Assembly: GCF_002760615.1 (NCBI RefSeq)
Contig: NZ_AWWI01000059.1
Coordinates: 1 to 36,760 of the forward strand
Origin: Puniceibacterium antarcticum
GTDB lineage: Bacteria; Pseudomonadota; Alphaproteobacteria; Rhodobacterales; Rhodobacteraceae
DNA length: 36,760 bases
Direction of reading: 5' to 3'
In this document: positions 25,274 through 32,316 of the stretch, in pieces
Numbering within the stretch: the stretch's first letter is position 1
How the letters are laid out: the number at the start of each line of letters is the position of its first letter
Notes under the pieces: generated by a model
Database searches by the model: none
Seen by the model: only the letters and a program-made list of their open reading frames with translations
Told to the model about the DNA's origin: nothing
Position numbers and translations under genes: made by a program

Positions 25274-25483
25274 ATGAAACCCCTGACAACCCACGAAGAA
25301 TTCTGCCTCAAGAACGCCGCCCACTTTGTCGCCGCCCGCGGCCGCACGCCCGCTACCCGGACCCGCGAGCAATTCGCGACGCTGCCCGAGGCGCAGGCCT
25401 TTGGAGCCGCGATCGGCGACGGCCGGACGATGATCTACGCCGTCACAGACCTTGGGCATTCCGCCCACATCACCAACGCCTGA
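25274..25483 (+). CDS. Small conserved-type phage protein of unknown function
   Basis: A 69-aa soluble protein (MKPLTTHEEFCLKNAAHFVA, RTREQFATLPEAQAFGAAIG). The start at 25274 has CGGAGG 5-10 nt upstream. It is divergent from the terminase genes and followed 11 nt later by another plus-strand gene, so the two form a small transcript. The core reads like a DNA-associated small helix-strand protein, but I do not recognise a family. Codon use matches the phage core, so it is probably a long-term phage gene, not recent cargo. Confidence 0.65.
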   Translation: MKPLTTHEEFCLKNAAHFVAARGRTPATRTREQFATLPEAQAFGAAIGDGRTMIYAVTDLGHSAHITNA

Positions 25484-25494
25484 AGGAACCTGAT

Positions 25495-26052
25495 ATGAAA
25501 ACCAAACCCCTCACCGCCGCGCAGATCGACACGCTCGCCCAGCGCCTTTCGGAACCGCCGATCGCGCCCACCGCAAGCGCCAAGAAGGCGGGGGATAACC
25601 TCGCTCGCTTACTAGCGGCGCAGATCGGCAACGACCGCGCGGCACTTGCCTTCACCTCGATCCTGACCGCGGCCACTTTCGAGCAGGCGGAGGCCCGGCT
25701 GACCTTGGTTCTGGACTACGGCAACACTGGACCGGTGGCCGATGCCGTCCCGGGGCAAGAGCAAAAGGCCGCAGGCGCCCCGGTAACCGGCAAGCGAAAG
25801 GCCATCCTCGAACAGGCCCAAAGCGGGGTGCTGCCGCAGGCACCGGATTTCTCCAAACCGACCCACGCTCGGTTCCGCGCCAAGCTTGCGCAAATCGTTG
25901 CATTGGCCGAGGCGGGCGACATCGCCGCATTGCGGGCGTTCGAGATCAACCCGGTCTCATCCAGCCCGAAGGCTTTGGCGCGCTACCGTGACAACGCGGT
26001 GCTAGCAATTGGAGCCCGGGAGGACCGAGCCATCCATGACCGTTTACCTTGA
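25495..26052 (+). CDS. Uncharacterised helical protein
   Basis: A 185-aa protein starting MKTKPLTAAQIDTLAQRLSE. Two Ala-rich helical regions (about 25-80 and 125-175) flank a low-complexity basic middle (KAAGAPVTGKRKAILEQAQSG, about 95-115). The start at 25495 has AAGGAA upstream; the open frame extends further 5' but those codons overlap the previous gene and lack a ribosome-binding site. The KRKAILEQA..G.LP..PDFS.PTH.RFR pattern suggests a DNA- or RNA-binding role, but no family is recognised. It is co-directional with the small gene before it. Confidence 0.65.
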   Translation: MKTKPLTAAQIDTLAQRLSEPPIAPTASAKKAGDNLARLLAAQIGNDRAALAFTSILTAATFEQAEARLTLVLDYGNTGPVADAVPGQEQKAAGAPVTGKRKAILEQAQSGVLPQAPDFSKPTHARFRAKLAQIVALAEAGDIAALRAFEINPVSSSPKALARYRDNAVLAIGAREDRAIHDRLP

Positions 26053-26131
26053 TTCGTGAGTCCGTCTGTGGTTGCATAATTTCAATTACTTAAGGTTTGG
26101 AGAATCAATTTAAGCAAGAAGGATTACCAGA

Positions 26132-27013
26132 ATGCCTTTCAAATTGGCGCGTGGTGGGAACAACATTCCGGCGGAGGTGCAGCGGTGGCAATATTTCCTC
26201 CTAAGGCGAGGTATTCCTCAGGTCGGACGAGTCGACGCGGATTTTGGCCAGAAGACTGAGGACGCAACGCGCATCTTCCAGCTTCAGCAAAACCTCTCAA
26301 CGTCCGGTAAGCTCGATGCTACCACGATTGAGACCGCAAAGGCTTTTGGCTACACAGTTCTCCCCGACGACTACTACCAGCAGCGGAATGGCGCCAACTG
26401 GCCGCCTCGGCCAGACGGCCTGTCTTCCCCAAATAACGCATGGCGGAACAGCAACCTTGGGTGCTTTGATTACATTCAAAAGGCCAGCAAGTTTCGCGAT
26501 CGTATCGAACGCATCGTCATCAAGGGCGATTGCGCGGGAACCACCAATGACTGGACGCAAGCCCAAATCAATGACCTGCGTTCCAGCGCGTTCAGTCACG
26601 CCGATGGCTACAATGGATACTTCCGCGTTCACGGCAAGGCCAAGGATGCTCTCGAAGAACTTCTGAACCAGTGGAAGGCGGCCGATTTACTGCATCTTGT
26701 GATCAGCTTCGCAGGTGCCTTCGACCCACGTTACATCTTTGGCTACAATCCGGGGAACTCGCCCCAGCCGAAGCGAAAAAGCACCGATCCGGACCATGGA
26801 GGTAAGCTGAGCAATCACGCCTTCGGAAGTGCCTTCGACATTAATGCGACTTGGAACTGGATCGGCAACGAACCTGCAAGATGCGGAAGCAAGGGCTCAG
26901 TCCGCGAATTAGTCGAGGCAGCAAACCGTGCTGGCTTCTATTGGGGAGGGCATTTTGGCGGAGGCAGGATAGACGGGATGCACTTTGAGTTGGCAGCTTT
27001 AAGGAGTAAGTGA
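26132..27013 (+). CDS. Peptidoglycan-binding M15-family peptidase (cargo cassette gene 1)
   Basis: A 293-aa protein. Residues about 8-72 are a peptidoglycan-binding_1 domain (VQRWQYFLLRRGIPQVGRVDADFG, then KTEDATRIFQ). Residues about 105-293 are an M15_4-type D,D- or L,D-peptidase: H229-x6-D236 in SNHAFGSAFDIN and H284 in DGMHFEL are the expected zinc ligands. There is no signal peptide, so it is cytoplasmic unless released by lysis or another route. The start at 26132 has AGGA 9 nt upstream. It is the first gene of a tight plus-strand trio (1-nt gaps), AT-richer than the phage core, and duplicates an activity the phage already has in its endolysin, so it probably has a different job. Confidence 0.8.
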   Translation: MPFKLARGGNNIPAEVQRWQYFLLRRGIPQVGRVDADFGQKTEDATRIFQLQQNLSTSGKLDATTIETAKAFGYTVLPDDYYQQRNGANWPPRPDGLSSPNNAWRNSNLGCFDYIQKASKFRDRIERIVIKGDCAGTTNDWTQAQINDLRSSAFSHADGYNGYFRVHGKAKDALEELLNQWKAADLLHLVISFAGAFDPRYIFGYNPGNSPQPKRKSTDPDHGGKLSNHAFGSAFDINATWNWIGNEPARCGSKGSVRELVEAANRAGFYWGGHFGGGRIDGMHFELAALRSK

Positions 27014-27014
27014 A

Positions 27015-27338
27015 ATGAAACATTTTCTTTCAATTATTCTGGTTACTTTGGTAGCTGGAGCCGCTAACGCTCAGGATGAGCAAAGTTACAACGTCTGCGA
27101 GCGCTTCCCTGAGTTCTGCATCCCGGGCGATCAGGTAACTAGACCACTTGCTCGACGTCAGATCGAGTTCAACGTGTGCGAAGTCTGGCCGGAGTCTTGT
27201 GATGTCAAAGGGAATGACGGGCTGTCAAAAGAACCTAGAACACTTGATTTCTGTCAACTCTACCCTGACTCATGCGTAATACAGGATCGTGAAGGGCTGA
27301 AGGCATACTTCGATCAGATGATCCAAGGAGGTTTCTAG
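27015..27338 (+). CDS. Secreted small protein with three C-x6-C/aromatic-Pro motifs (cargo cassette gene 2)
   Basis: A 107-aa protein with a clear Sec signal peptide (KHFLSIILVTLVAGAANA, cleavage near residue 19-20). The mature part carries three copies of one short motif: NVCERFPEFC, NVCEVWPESC and DFCQLYPDSC, spaced about 26-29 residues apart. The consensus is Cys, Glu/Gln, any, aromatic, Pro, Glu/Asp, any, Cys. Each pair could form a periplasmic disulphide loop presenting an aromatic-proline tip. I recognise no family. The start has AAGGAG 8 nt upstream and lies 1 nt after the peptidase stop. Together with the peptidase upstream and the membrane protein downstream it suggests an envelope function. 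Confidence 0.72.
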   Translation: MKHFLSIILVTLVAGAANAQDEQSYNVCERFPEFCIPGDQVTRPLARRQIEFNVCEVWPESCDVKGNDGLSKEPRTLDFCQLYPDSCVIQDREGLKAYFDQMIQGGF

Positions 27339-27339
27339 A

Positions 27340-28134
27340 ATGCTAGATGCGCAAAGCCTTGGAAGGATAGCTGACAACCTTGCCTCAGGGCTGTCATCTG
27401 GTGCACAACGTTTCATTCTCTTGTTCATTATCATTTTGGCTGGTGCTCTATCGTACTTAGCAACAGGTGATTTGATTGTGACTCTGCTTTTTATAGCTTT
27501 AGGCCCAATTTTGTTGTTGTTCGGCTTGCTTGCGCCAGAGAATCGCCCGGAAGGCTGGGAGGCGATTTGGACGTTCATTCTTATGCTTGGTTATCTCCTT
27601 GTAACGCTCGTCCTTATCGCTGTGGCGGTCTACATTTCGACTTCTAGGGACAAGGACATTTCGACGAGCCTCAACGAAATTTGGCACAATAAGTTCGAAG
27701 AGGCAGTCCACCACTTCGATCAGCAAGTTGAGGAGGTTGTGGCTCAGATGGGTAATCAAGTCGACCCGAATGCATTGTTTGGAGCGATTTCTAATCGAGT
27801 TAAGTCATGCGAGGATGACCCTAATTGCATTGGCTATAAGGAACACATCGTACGTGTTGCGCGTTTCCTAGATGATTGGGAGGTTTGCAGGGAAACAAGA
27901 TGTAGAAACTCAACCGTAATAGAATATTTTGACGACCGGATTTTTGAGTTCTGGGGGACATATCGATGCGAGGTCAAGAGTCTTCGAGATCAACAAGGAT
28001 TTGGGATAAGCCTTGGGGTTCGAATTGAAGATCGTTATGAGAGCTTGCCACGAGTAAGAGACCTTCTTGTTGCTGCAGGGAACCTTGGGGGGATCGAGAA
28101 TAGCTTGAGATATTGTGCGGCCAATAGCGCGTAG
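27340..28134 (+). CDS. Membrane protein with large soluble domain (cargo cassette gene 3)
   Basis: A 264-aa protein with three hydrophobic segments (about 25-43, 46-65 and 79-100) and a charged soluble C-terminal domain (about 105-264). That domain contains clustered cysteines (SCEDDPNC, VCRETRC, and C near 208 and 259), some spaced like the loops of the preceding secreted protein. The cysteines suggest the domain faces the periplasm. The start at 27340 has a near-perfect AAGGAGG and is 1 nt after the previous stop. No family recognised. It converges on the PLP-enzyme gene, with 25 bp between the stops and no evident terminator. Confidence 0.7.
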   Translation: MLDAQSLGRIADNLASGLSSGAQRFILLFIIILAGALSYLATGDLIVTLLFIALGPILLLFGLLAPENRPEGWEAIWTFILMLGYLLVTLVLIAVAVYISTSRDKDISTSLNEIWHNKFEEAVHHFDQQVEEVVAQMGNQVDPNALFGAISNRVKSCEDDPNCIGYKEHIVRVARFLDDWEVCRETRCRNSTVIEYFDDRIFEFWGTYRCEVKSLRDQQGFGISLGVRIEDRYESLPRVRDLLVAAGNLGGIENSLRYCAANSA

Positions 28135-28159
28135 CCAATTCACCTTTTGTTGCCTTCAT

Positions 28160-28858
28160 TTATGGAGATGGCGCCACGTTCCAGAAAAGTATTCGCCCCG
28201 GCCCGCGCATCGCCACGCACAACTCCCAAGCCTTCGCATCATAGTGCGGGTCCGCCGGAAAGGGTGCGCCGATAAGCGCCACCTGTCCAAAGGCCCGCGG
28301 ATAGACGTGAATACGGGCTCCAGCGACGTCCCTAGCCGTCAGTTCCCGCCCGATCTGCACCACATGCCGCTGGGCTTTTGGCCATGCCAACGCCATGCCC
28401 CGCGCTAGAACGCCCGATCCCGCCGCGCACCACACCTCGTCTGGTTCAAGCCCGGTCGCCAGTGCGGCTGCGGCGATTGTCTCGACACCGCCTGGAACAT
28501 CCGCACCGAACGGGATCAGCGATGCCCCGCTGTCCCGGCAATATTGGCGCGCCCGGCTTTGGACGACGGTGAGATATCCCGGCGAGACCGGCACTACCTT
28601 GGCGCCCAGTCTTGCCGCTTCCAGCGTCCGGGCGTGCGGTTTCGCGCGCTGAGCGACAAAGATCGTGGCCTTCTTGCCCAGCGCCCGGGCGACGTGTGCG
28701 AGGGCGGTTTGCGCGCCGCCCTCAGGTGGGCTGGCATAGACGGCTTCCTGCACGCGGTCGAACACGCGGCCGATGAACCGTGCTTTGGTGCCGCCCGGGT
28801 GCAGATCGTCGCGGACCACCCAGATCCCCGCATGGGTTTGCACGATCGGGGCGGTCAT
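28160..28858 (-). CDS. Short PLP-dependent enzyme (D-cysteine desulfhydrase / threonine synthase fold type II)
   Basis: A 232-aa protein with fold-type II PLP-enzyme features: RDDLHPGGTKARFIG with K25 as the likely Schiff-base lysine (compare the GGNK motif of ACC deaminase/D-cysteine desulfhydrase), EGGAQTALAHVARALG (about 46-61) and a phosphate-binding loop G147-S-G-V-L-A-R-G154. It is about 100 residues shorter than free-living relatives, so one subdomain is reduced. The start overlaps the methyltransferase stop (ATGA), which makes it the last gene of the early operon. The substrate is unknown. Its coupling to a DNA methyltransferase and ParB-like gene raises the possibility of nucleotide or DNA modification, but this is speculation. 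Confidence 0.72.
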   Translation of the reverse strand: MTAPIVQTHAGIWVVRDDLHPGGTKARFIGRVFDRVQEAVYASPPEGGAQTALAHVARALGKKATIFVAQRAKPHARTLEAARLGAKVVPVSPGYLTVVQSRARQYCRDSGASLIPFGADVPGGVETIAAAALATGLEPDEVWCAAGSGVLARGMALAWPKAQRHVVQIGRELTARDVAGARIHVYPRAFGQVALIGAPFPADPHYDAKAWELCVAMRGPGRILFWNVAPSP

Positions 28859-29808
28859 TCTTGGGGAGCCTCTTCGCTGGTGTCGTCGGCCTCGTCAATT
28901 TCGCCGAATTCCACCTGTCCGATCGCCTCGGTGGCGCGCTTGGGGTCGCCCTTGCAGAACACCAGCACATTCTGATGTGTCCGGCCCAATTTGCGGGAGG
29001 CTTCGAACTGCCGTCCGGCGCGGACCGGGAGCGATCCCACTGCGGTGACGAGGATCGCATCGTTGTAGAAACGGGCACCGGCAGCCTCAAAGGCCTCGAT
29101 TGTTTTGCCCGGCAGGTTCACGAAAAACCCGCCAGCATCCCGAACATCACCAATTACCCAGACGGCGAAACGATCGTCGCGCAGGCGTGAGACGGTCCCT
29201 GTGATGATCCGGGCATAGGCTTCGAAGAACGCCTCCTTGCCCAGCGTTGAGAGGTCGGCCGGATCGTCGGAATAGACCTCAAGGTTCCAATAGGGTGGGC
29301 AGCTGAAGATCAGATCGGCGTCGACGCACTTGGCGAGCGTGGCGATGTCGCGGCTGTCGCCGGTGATCCACTGCGGGGCAGGGCCAGCGCCCAGCGCCGC
29401 CTGTGCCTGATTGGCGGCGACCTGTTCGGCGCGCAGTTCGATCCCGACGTAGTCCCGGCCCAGCTGCGAAGCGACGATGCCGCGGACTGATCCACCTGCG
29501 AAAGGATCGAGGACCGTGCCGCCCTGTGGGCAAAACCAGCGGTAGGCGATTTCGCAAAGGACTGGGTCGAAGATTGAAGTGCCCGAGGCTGCGGGGGTGT
29601 CGGAGGCTTGGTAGTGATCGGAAAGAAAGGCTTCGGTGGTCAATTCATGGCCCAGTTCAGCCTCCTTGGCGCGTTTTTTAGCATAGAAGCTGGGATCGCC
29701 GGAGGTGTGCGACGGCATAAGCACGCCGCCATTGGTCTTTTCGCCGCCGACCACATGCTCGCCGCGCATCAGGTCTTGGCCGAAGGTGCGGGCGGGGGAT
29801 TTAGCCAT
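28855..29808 (-). CDS. DNA methyltransferase (N4/N6 amino type)
   Basis: A 317-aa AdoMet-dependent methyltransferase. Motif I is VLDPFAGGSVRG (about 99-110) with VGIEL following, and the catalytic motif IV is IFSCPPYW (about 167-174); Ser-Cys-Pro-Pro-Tyr resembles the S/DPPY box of exocyclic-amino methylases. The order is I then IV. The C-terminal region (about 230-300, AVGSLPVRAGRQFEASRKLG) may recognise the target. I use the ATG at 29808, preceded by AGGAGG; a reading 22 codons longer has no such site. No cognate restriction gene is next to it, so it is an orphan methylase that may protect phage DNA or regulate expression. The start overlaps the ParB-like gene end by 8 nt. Confidence 0.82.
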   Translation of the reverse strand: MAKSPARTFGQDLMRGEHVVGGEKTNGGVLMPSHTSGDPSFYAKKRAKEAELGHELTTEAFLSDHYQASDTPAASGTSIFDPVLCEIAYRWFCPQGGTVLDPFAGGSVRGIVASQLGRDYVGIELRAEQVAANQAQAALGAGPAPQWITGDSRDIATLAKCVDADLIFSCPPYWNLEVYSDDPADLSTLGKEAFFEAYARIITGTVSRLRDDRFAVWVIGDVRDAGGFFVNLPGKTIEAFEAAGARFYNDAILVTAVGSLPVRAGRQFEASRKLGRTHQNVLVFCKGDPKRATEAIGQVEFGEIDEADDTSEEAPQE

Positions 29809-30592
29809 GTGCGGCCTCCTTTTTCTGGCGGCGGGCGGTGGCGGCTTTGGCGACCTGATCGGCCAGACCACCACCGCCTAGGACCGCGCCATCGTTGAAC
29901 GCCTTGGCCGCGCCGGGTTTGTAATCCTTTCGCGATCCGTTGCCTGGCATCGGACTGCCGCCCGGGCAGGCGCGATCGCCTTCGCCGCGGCCGAGTTCGG
30001 AGCGAATGTTCATTTCCAGCCAAGCGCGTTTGCGATCCTGCCACCAGCCCTTGCGGGCATCGAGGATTGAGAACGGCGGGATGCCGAAGCGCGCGGCGAG
30101 GCTGCCGGATGACGAGGCGGCGGGTTGGCTTTCGCTTTCGCCTGCCTCGCCGACTTGCTCGCCGCCGCCTAGCGCGCCCACATCGCCAAATTCAAACCCC
30201 GCCAGCAATTCTTCCAGTTCAGCCTCGTCGAAGCCGATCATGTCCAGATCGAAATTTTCGTCGCGCAGCGCCGCCAGTTCCGAGGCCAGCATCGCGTTGT
30301 CCCACCCCGCATTTTCGGCAATCCGGTTGTCGGCAAGAATCAGGGCCCGGCGCTGGGCCTCCGAAAGATGGTCCAGGACGATCACCGGCACCTGCGCCAG
30401 GCCAAGGCTTTGCGCCGCCATCAGCCGTCCGTGCCCGGCAATGATCACATCGTCCTCGCCGATCAGGATCGGGTTGGTGAAACCGAACTCGGCGATCGAG
30501 GCTGCGATCTGGGCCACCTGATCGGCGGAATGGGTGCGGGCATTGCGGATGTAGGGCACCAGCCGCGAGGTTTGCATCATGTCGATCTGCAA
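29801..30592 (-). CDS. ParB/sulfiredoxin-fold nuclease-like protein
   Basis: A 263-aa protein. Residues about 8-100 are a ParB N-terminal domain (LVPYIRNARTHSADQVAQIA, then IAGHGRLMAAQSLG with G53-H-G-R56, then LSEAQRRALILADNRIAENA). The C-terminal half (about 130-263) is Gly/Ser-rich then basic. The start is TTG at 30592: AGGAG lies 8 nt upstream, whereas the ATGs at 30580 and 30577 have no ribosome-binding site and would cut into the domain start. Phage proteins of this type are commonly placed directly before a DNA methyltransferase gene. It probably binds or nicks DNA; no ParA partner is visible, so plasmid-style partitioning is unlikely. Confidence 0.78.
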   Translation of the reverse strand: MQIDMMQTSRLVPYIRNARTHSADQVAQIAASIAEFGFTNPILIGEDDVIIAGHGRLMAAQSLGLAQVPVIVLDHLSEAQRRALILADNRIAENAGWDNAMLASELAALRDENFDLDMIGFDEAELEELLAGFEFGDVGALGGGEQVGEAGESESQPAASSSGSLAARFGIPPFSILDARKGWWQDRKRAWLEMNIRSELGRGEGDRACPGGSPMPGNGSRKDYKPGAAKAFNDGAVLGGGGLADQVAKAATARRQKKEAAHG

Positions 30593-30616
30593 AAGGTGGT
30601 CTCCTGAAAAAGGAAC

Positions 30617-30639
30617 GGCCCGGTGATCAACACCGGGCC
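30617..30639 (-). terminator. Perfect hairpin with trailing T run upstream of the ParB-like gene
   Basis: On the minus strand, GGCCCGGTG and CACCGGGCC (9 bp, perfect) enclose a 5-nt loop and are followed by GTTCC and then five T residues, immediately before the AGGAG of the ParB-like gene. It may terminate DUF6362 transcripts or act as a leader attenuator for the ParB-methylase-PLP genes. The T run starts 5 nt after the stem, which is slightly far for a strong terminator. Confidence 0.5.
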
Positions 30640-30676
30640 AGTTGAGGCAGGGCAGGGAGGTATAAACGGCGATCGG

Positions 30677-30729
30677 TGGGTGCGTGCGTACCTGCGAACC
30701 CAAGAGTGCGCACCCAAGGCGCGAACCCA
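30677..30729. repeat. Operator-like repeat cluster (GCG[A/C]ACCCA)
   Basis: Three direct copies of a 9-mer occur at 30694-30702 (GCGAACCCA), 30708-30716 (GCGCACCCA) and 30721-30729 (GCGAACCCA), spaced 14 and 13 nt, plus an inverted TGGGTGCG at 30677-30684. Regular spacing of more than one helical turn and an inverted copy suggest a protein-binding site upstream of the ParB-like gene. The binding protein is unknown. Confidence 0.45.
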
Positions 30730-30916
30730 GAAAAAATGTTTGACGCTAGAGACTTATTGCGCCTCTGCCCCCCGCATACACATCAGACCCGGGTGGAACC
30801 GGGGCCCGGGGCCCGGGGGGCTGCGAAGGGCGAGGCGCGCCGGTCGGGGAACAGCGTCCAAAGCGGCTGGGGAGCCAAGCGATCTGTCGCCCATGTGGTC
30901 CCTCATCCTATCGCTT

Positions 30917-31438
30917 TTATGCCTCAAAACCCGGAGATGTGTCGCGCCCGAATTTCAACGCGTTTTGCCCATCCTCCTGCGTGTTGGCGGCGGTTTCACC
31001 CGGGATTGTGCCGGTCGTTGCGGCGGGCATTTTGGGCGCCTTGACCTTGCGCTTTGATTTCGCTGCGGAATTCAGCTTCTTCGCAATCGTCAAAAGTGCT
31101 GCCGCCCAGCGGCGCCAGGCGGTCGATCGCACACATCCTGCGCGAATGCAGACCTGCCGCCAGCGCGCGCCCTCGGCCCGCAGCCAGACGATCCGGGCAT
31201 CCTCGGGATCGACCAATAACAGCCAGTCGAGGCATTCCTCCATCCGGGTGATGGCCGCCGCACTCGGGATCACCCGCATCGGGGCCTCGGGCGTGTAGCC
31301 ATAGGCGTGCTTGGCCTCCTGCACGATCGGCGGCCAGGACGAACGATAGCCACGGGGGCGGTCCTTCTCAGGCAGGCGGCGCAGCACATAGGCGGCCTCC
31401 TCGAAGCGATCCTCGATGTCGCGGGGTGTCAGGGTCAT
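30917..31438 (-). CDS. DUF6362 family early phage protein (HTH-like)
   Basis: A 173-aa protein with the DUF6362 pattern: EEAAYVLRRLPEKDRPRGYRS (about 13-33), SSWPPIVQEAKHAYGY (about 33-48), then MEECLDWLLLVDPEDARIVWLRA (about 66-88) and a helix-turn-helix-like GARWRQVCIRAGCVRSTAWRR (about 90-110). The C-terminal 50 residues are low-complexity and basic. It is common in replication/early operons of Rhodobacterales prophages, where a DNA-binding role is likely but not shown. The start at 31438 has GGGAGG upstream. Confidence 0.75.
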   Translation of the reverse strand: MTLTPRDIEDRFEEAAYVLRRLPEKDRPRGYRSSWPPIVQEAKHAYGYTPEAPMRVIPSAAAITRMEECLDWLLLVDPEDARIVWLRAEGARWRQVCIRAGCVRSTAWRRWAAALLTIAKKLNSAAKSKRKVKAPKMPAATTGTIPGETAANTQEDGQNALKFGRDTSPGFEA

Positions 31439-31458
31439 GGTGGTCCTCCCTCAGGGGT

Positions 31459-32316
31459 TCAGTAAATCTGCTTGGCCCGCAACGCGGCAACGGTCACGAG
31501 CCCGGCCGCCAGCAGGGCGTCGCGCATCACGTTCGACACAGCGCTCGTTGGGACGTAGCGGTCGGAATTGATCCAGTCGGCTGTGAATGCGAGGATTTCT
31601 GCGCGGCTCGCTTTGGCCACAGGCTTCGCTTCCCCAGCACTTTTCGCCTTTGCCGCCAGCGCCAACTGTCGGGCATGACGCGCGGCGATCGCCGGGGTGA
31701 AATACTCCCACGTCCGAATTGGATCGGTCCGCTCGCGCTTCGTCCGCTCGGTCAGGGTGGGCAGGATATCGGCGTTCAGATCAAAGCCCTTCGCCTGCCA
31801 ATCCGCAATCACCTGCCGGGTGGCGGTGATCGCCGTTCTCGATGCCGGGCTCAGGCCCTCGCCGCACGCGGCAAGGCAAGCCGCTTCAGCATCGCCAACG
31901 ATGTCGGCCTCACGCGCGGTAGTAGTTACAGGTTCTCTTACAAGGTTAGTGTCCAGATTCTGGACATGGCTTTTGCCAAAATCTGGACATGGCTTTTGTG
32001 GTTTTCCATGTCCAGATTCTGGACACGGCTCGCGCTCAAAATCGGCCTCAAACCCGAGGATGTAGCGGGTCGATTTGCGCCGGTGCGTGCCCTCGGAATG
32101 GCGCCGATGCCTTCGGATCAGCCCCGCCGCTTCCAGCTTTTCGAGATGGGTGTTCAGCGACGAGCGCGAGATTTCGACATCGGCCGCCAACTGGTCCTGC
32201 GACGGAAAGCACCCGAAATCCGGGTTATGCCGATCGCAAAGATGCCAGAGCACCAGCTTGGTCGCTGGCATCAGCCCGCGCTGCTGGATTGCCCAGTTGG
32301 TGGCCTTGTGGCTCAT
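31459..32316 (-). CDS. Replication initiator-like protein with N-terminal HTH (lambda O-type arrangement)
   Basis: A 285-aa protein. Residues about 15-80 form a winged HTH (ATKLVLWHLCDRHNPDFGCF, PSQDQLAADVEISRSSLNTHLEKLEAAGLI), as in phage replication organisers. The linker (about 90-125) is low-complexity, and the DNA that encodes it carries two identical 15-bp palindromes and a 17-bp direct repeat (31951-32024). This is the layout of lambda O, whose gene contains the origin. The C-terminal part (about 140-285) is helical and may contact a helicase or loader; no helicase gene is visible, so host enzymes are probably recruited. The start overlaps the 64-aa gene stop by 4 nt. Confidence 0.7.
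   Translation of the reverse strand: MSHKATNWAIQQRGLMPATKLVLWHLCDRHNPDFGCFPSQDQLAADVEISRSSLNTHLEKLEAAGLIRRHRRHSEGTHRRKSTRYILGFEADFEREPCPESGHGKPQKPCPDFGKSHVQNLDTNLVREPVTTTAREADIVGDAEAACLAACGEGLSPASRTAITATRQVIADWQAKGFDLNADILPTLTERTKRERTDPIRTWEYFTPAIAARHARQLALAAKAKSAGEAKPVAKASRAEILAFTADWINSDRYVPTSAVSNVMRDALLAAGLVTVAALRAKQIY
31951..32024. repeat. Iteron/palindrome cluster inside the initiator gene (candidate replication origin)
   Basis: The 15-bp palindrome GTCCAGATTCTGGAC occurs twice, perfectly, at 31951-31965 and 32010-32024, 59 bp apart. A 17-bp direct repeat (TCTGGACATGGCTTTTG) occurs at 31959-31975 and 31982-31998, giving another half-site between the palindromes. The flanking 31921-31950 stretch is AT-richer. 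Together these fit iterons plus an unwinding region, bound by the HTH of the protein encoded across them. Confidence 0.6.

Larger units (their letters stand above)
30593..30916. other. Non-coding region between DUF6362 and ParB-like genes
   Basis: A 324-bp stretch without a credible gene. It contains a perfect 9-bp hairpin (30617-30639), a set of GCGAACCCA-type repeats (30677-30729) and a very GC-rich stretch with two direct copies of GGGGCCC (30801-30814). It is long for this otherwise compact early operon and probably holds regulatory signals or a small RNA for the ParB-methylase-PLP genes. I saw no tRNA and no start codon with a ribosome-binding site. Confidence 0.6.

Noticed and set aside
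26049-26080. TTGATT...CATAAT promoter for the three-gene cassette
   Set aside because: The two boxes are 20 nt apart, too far for a standard promoter; the real promoter was not identified.
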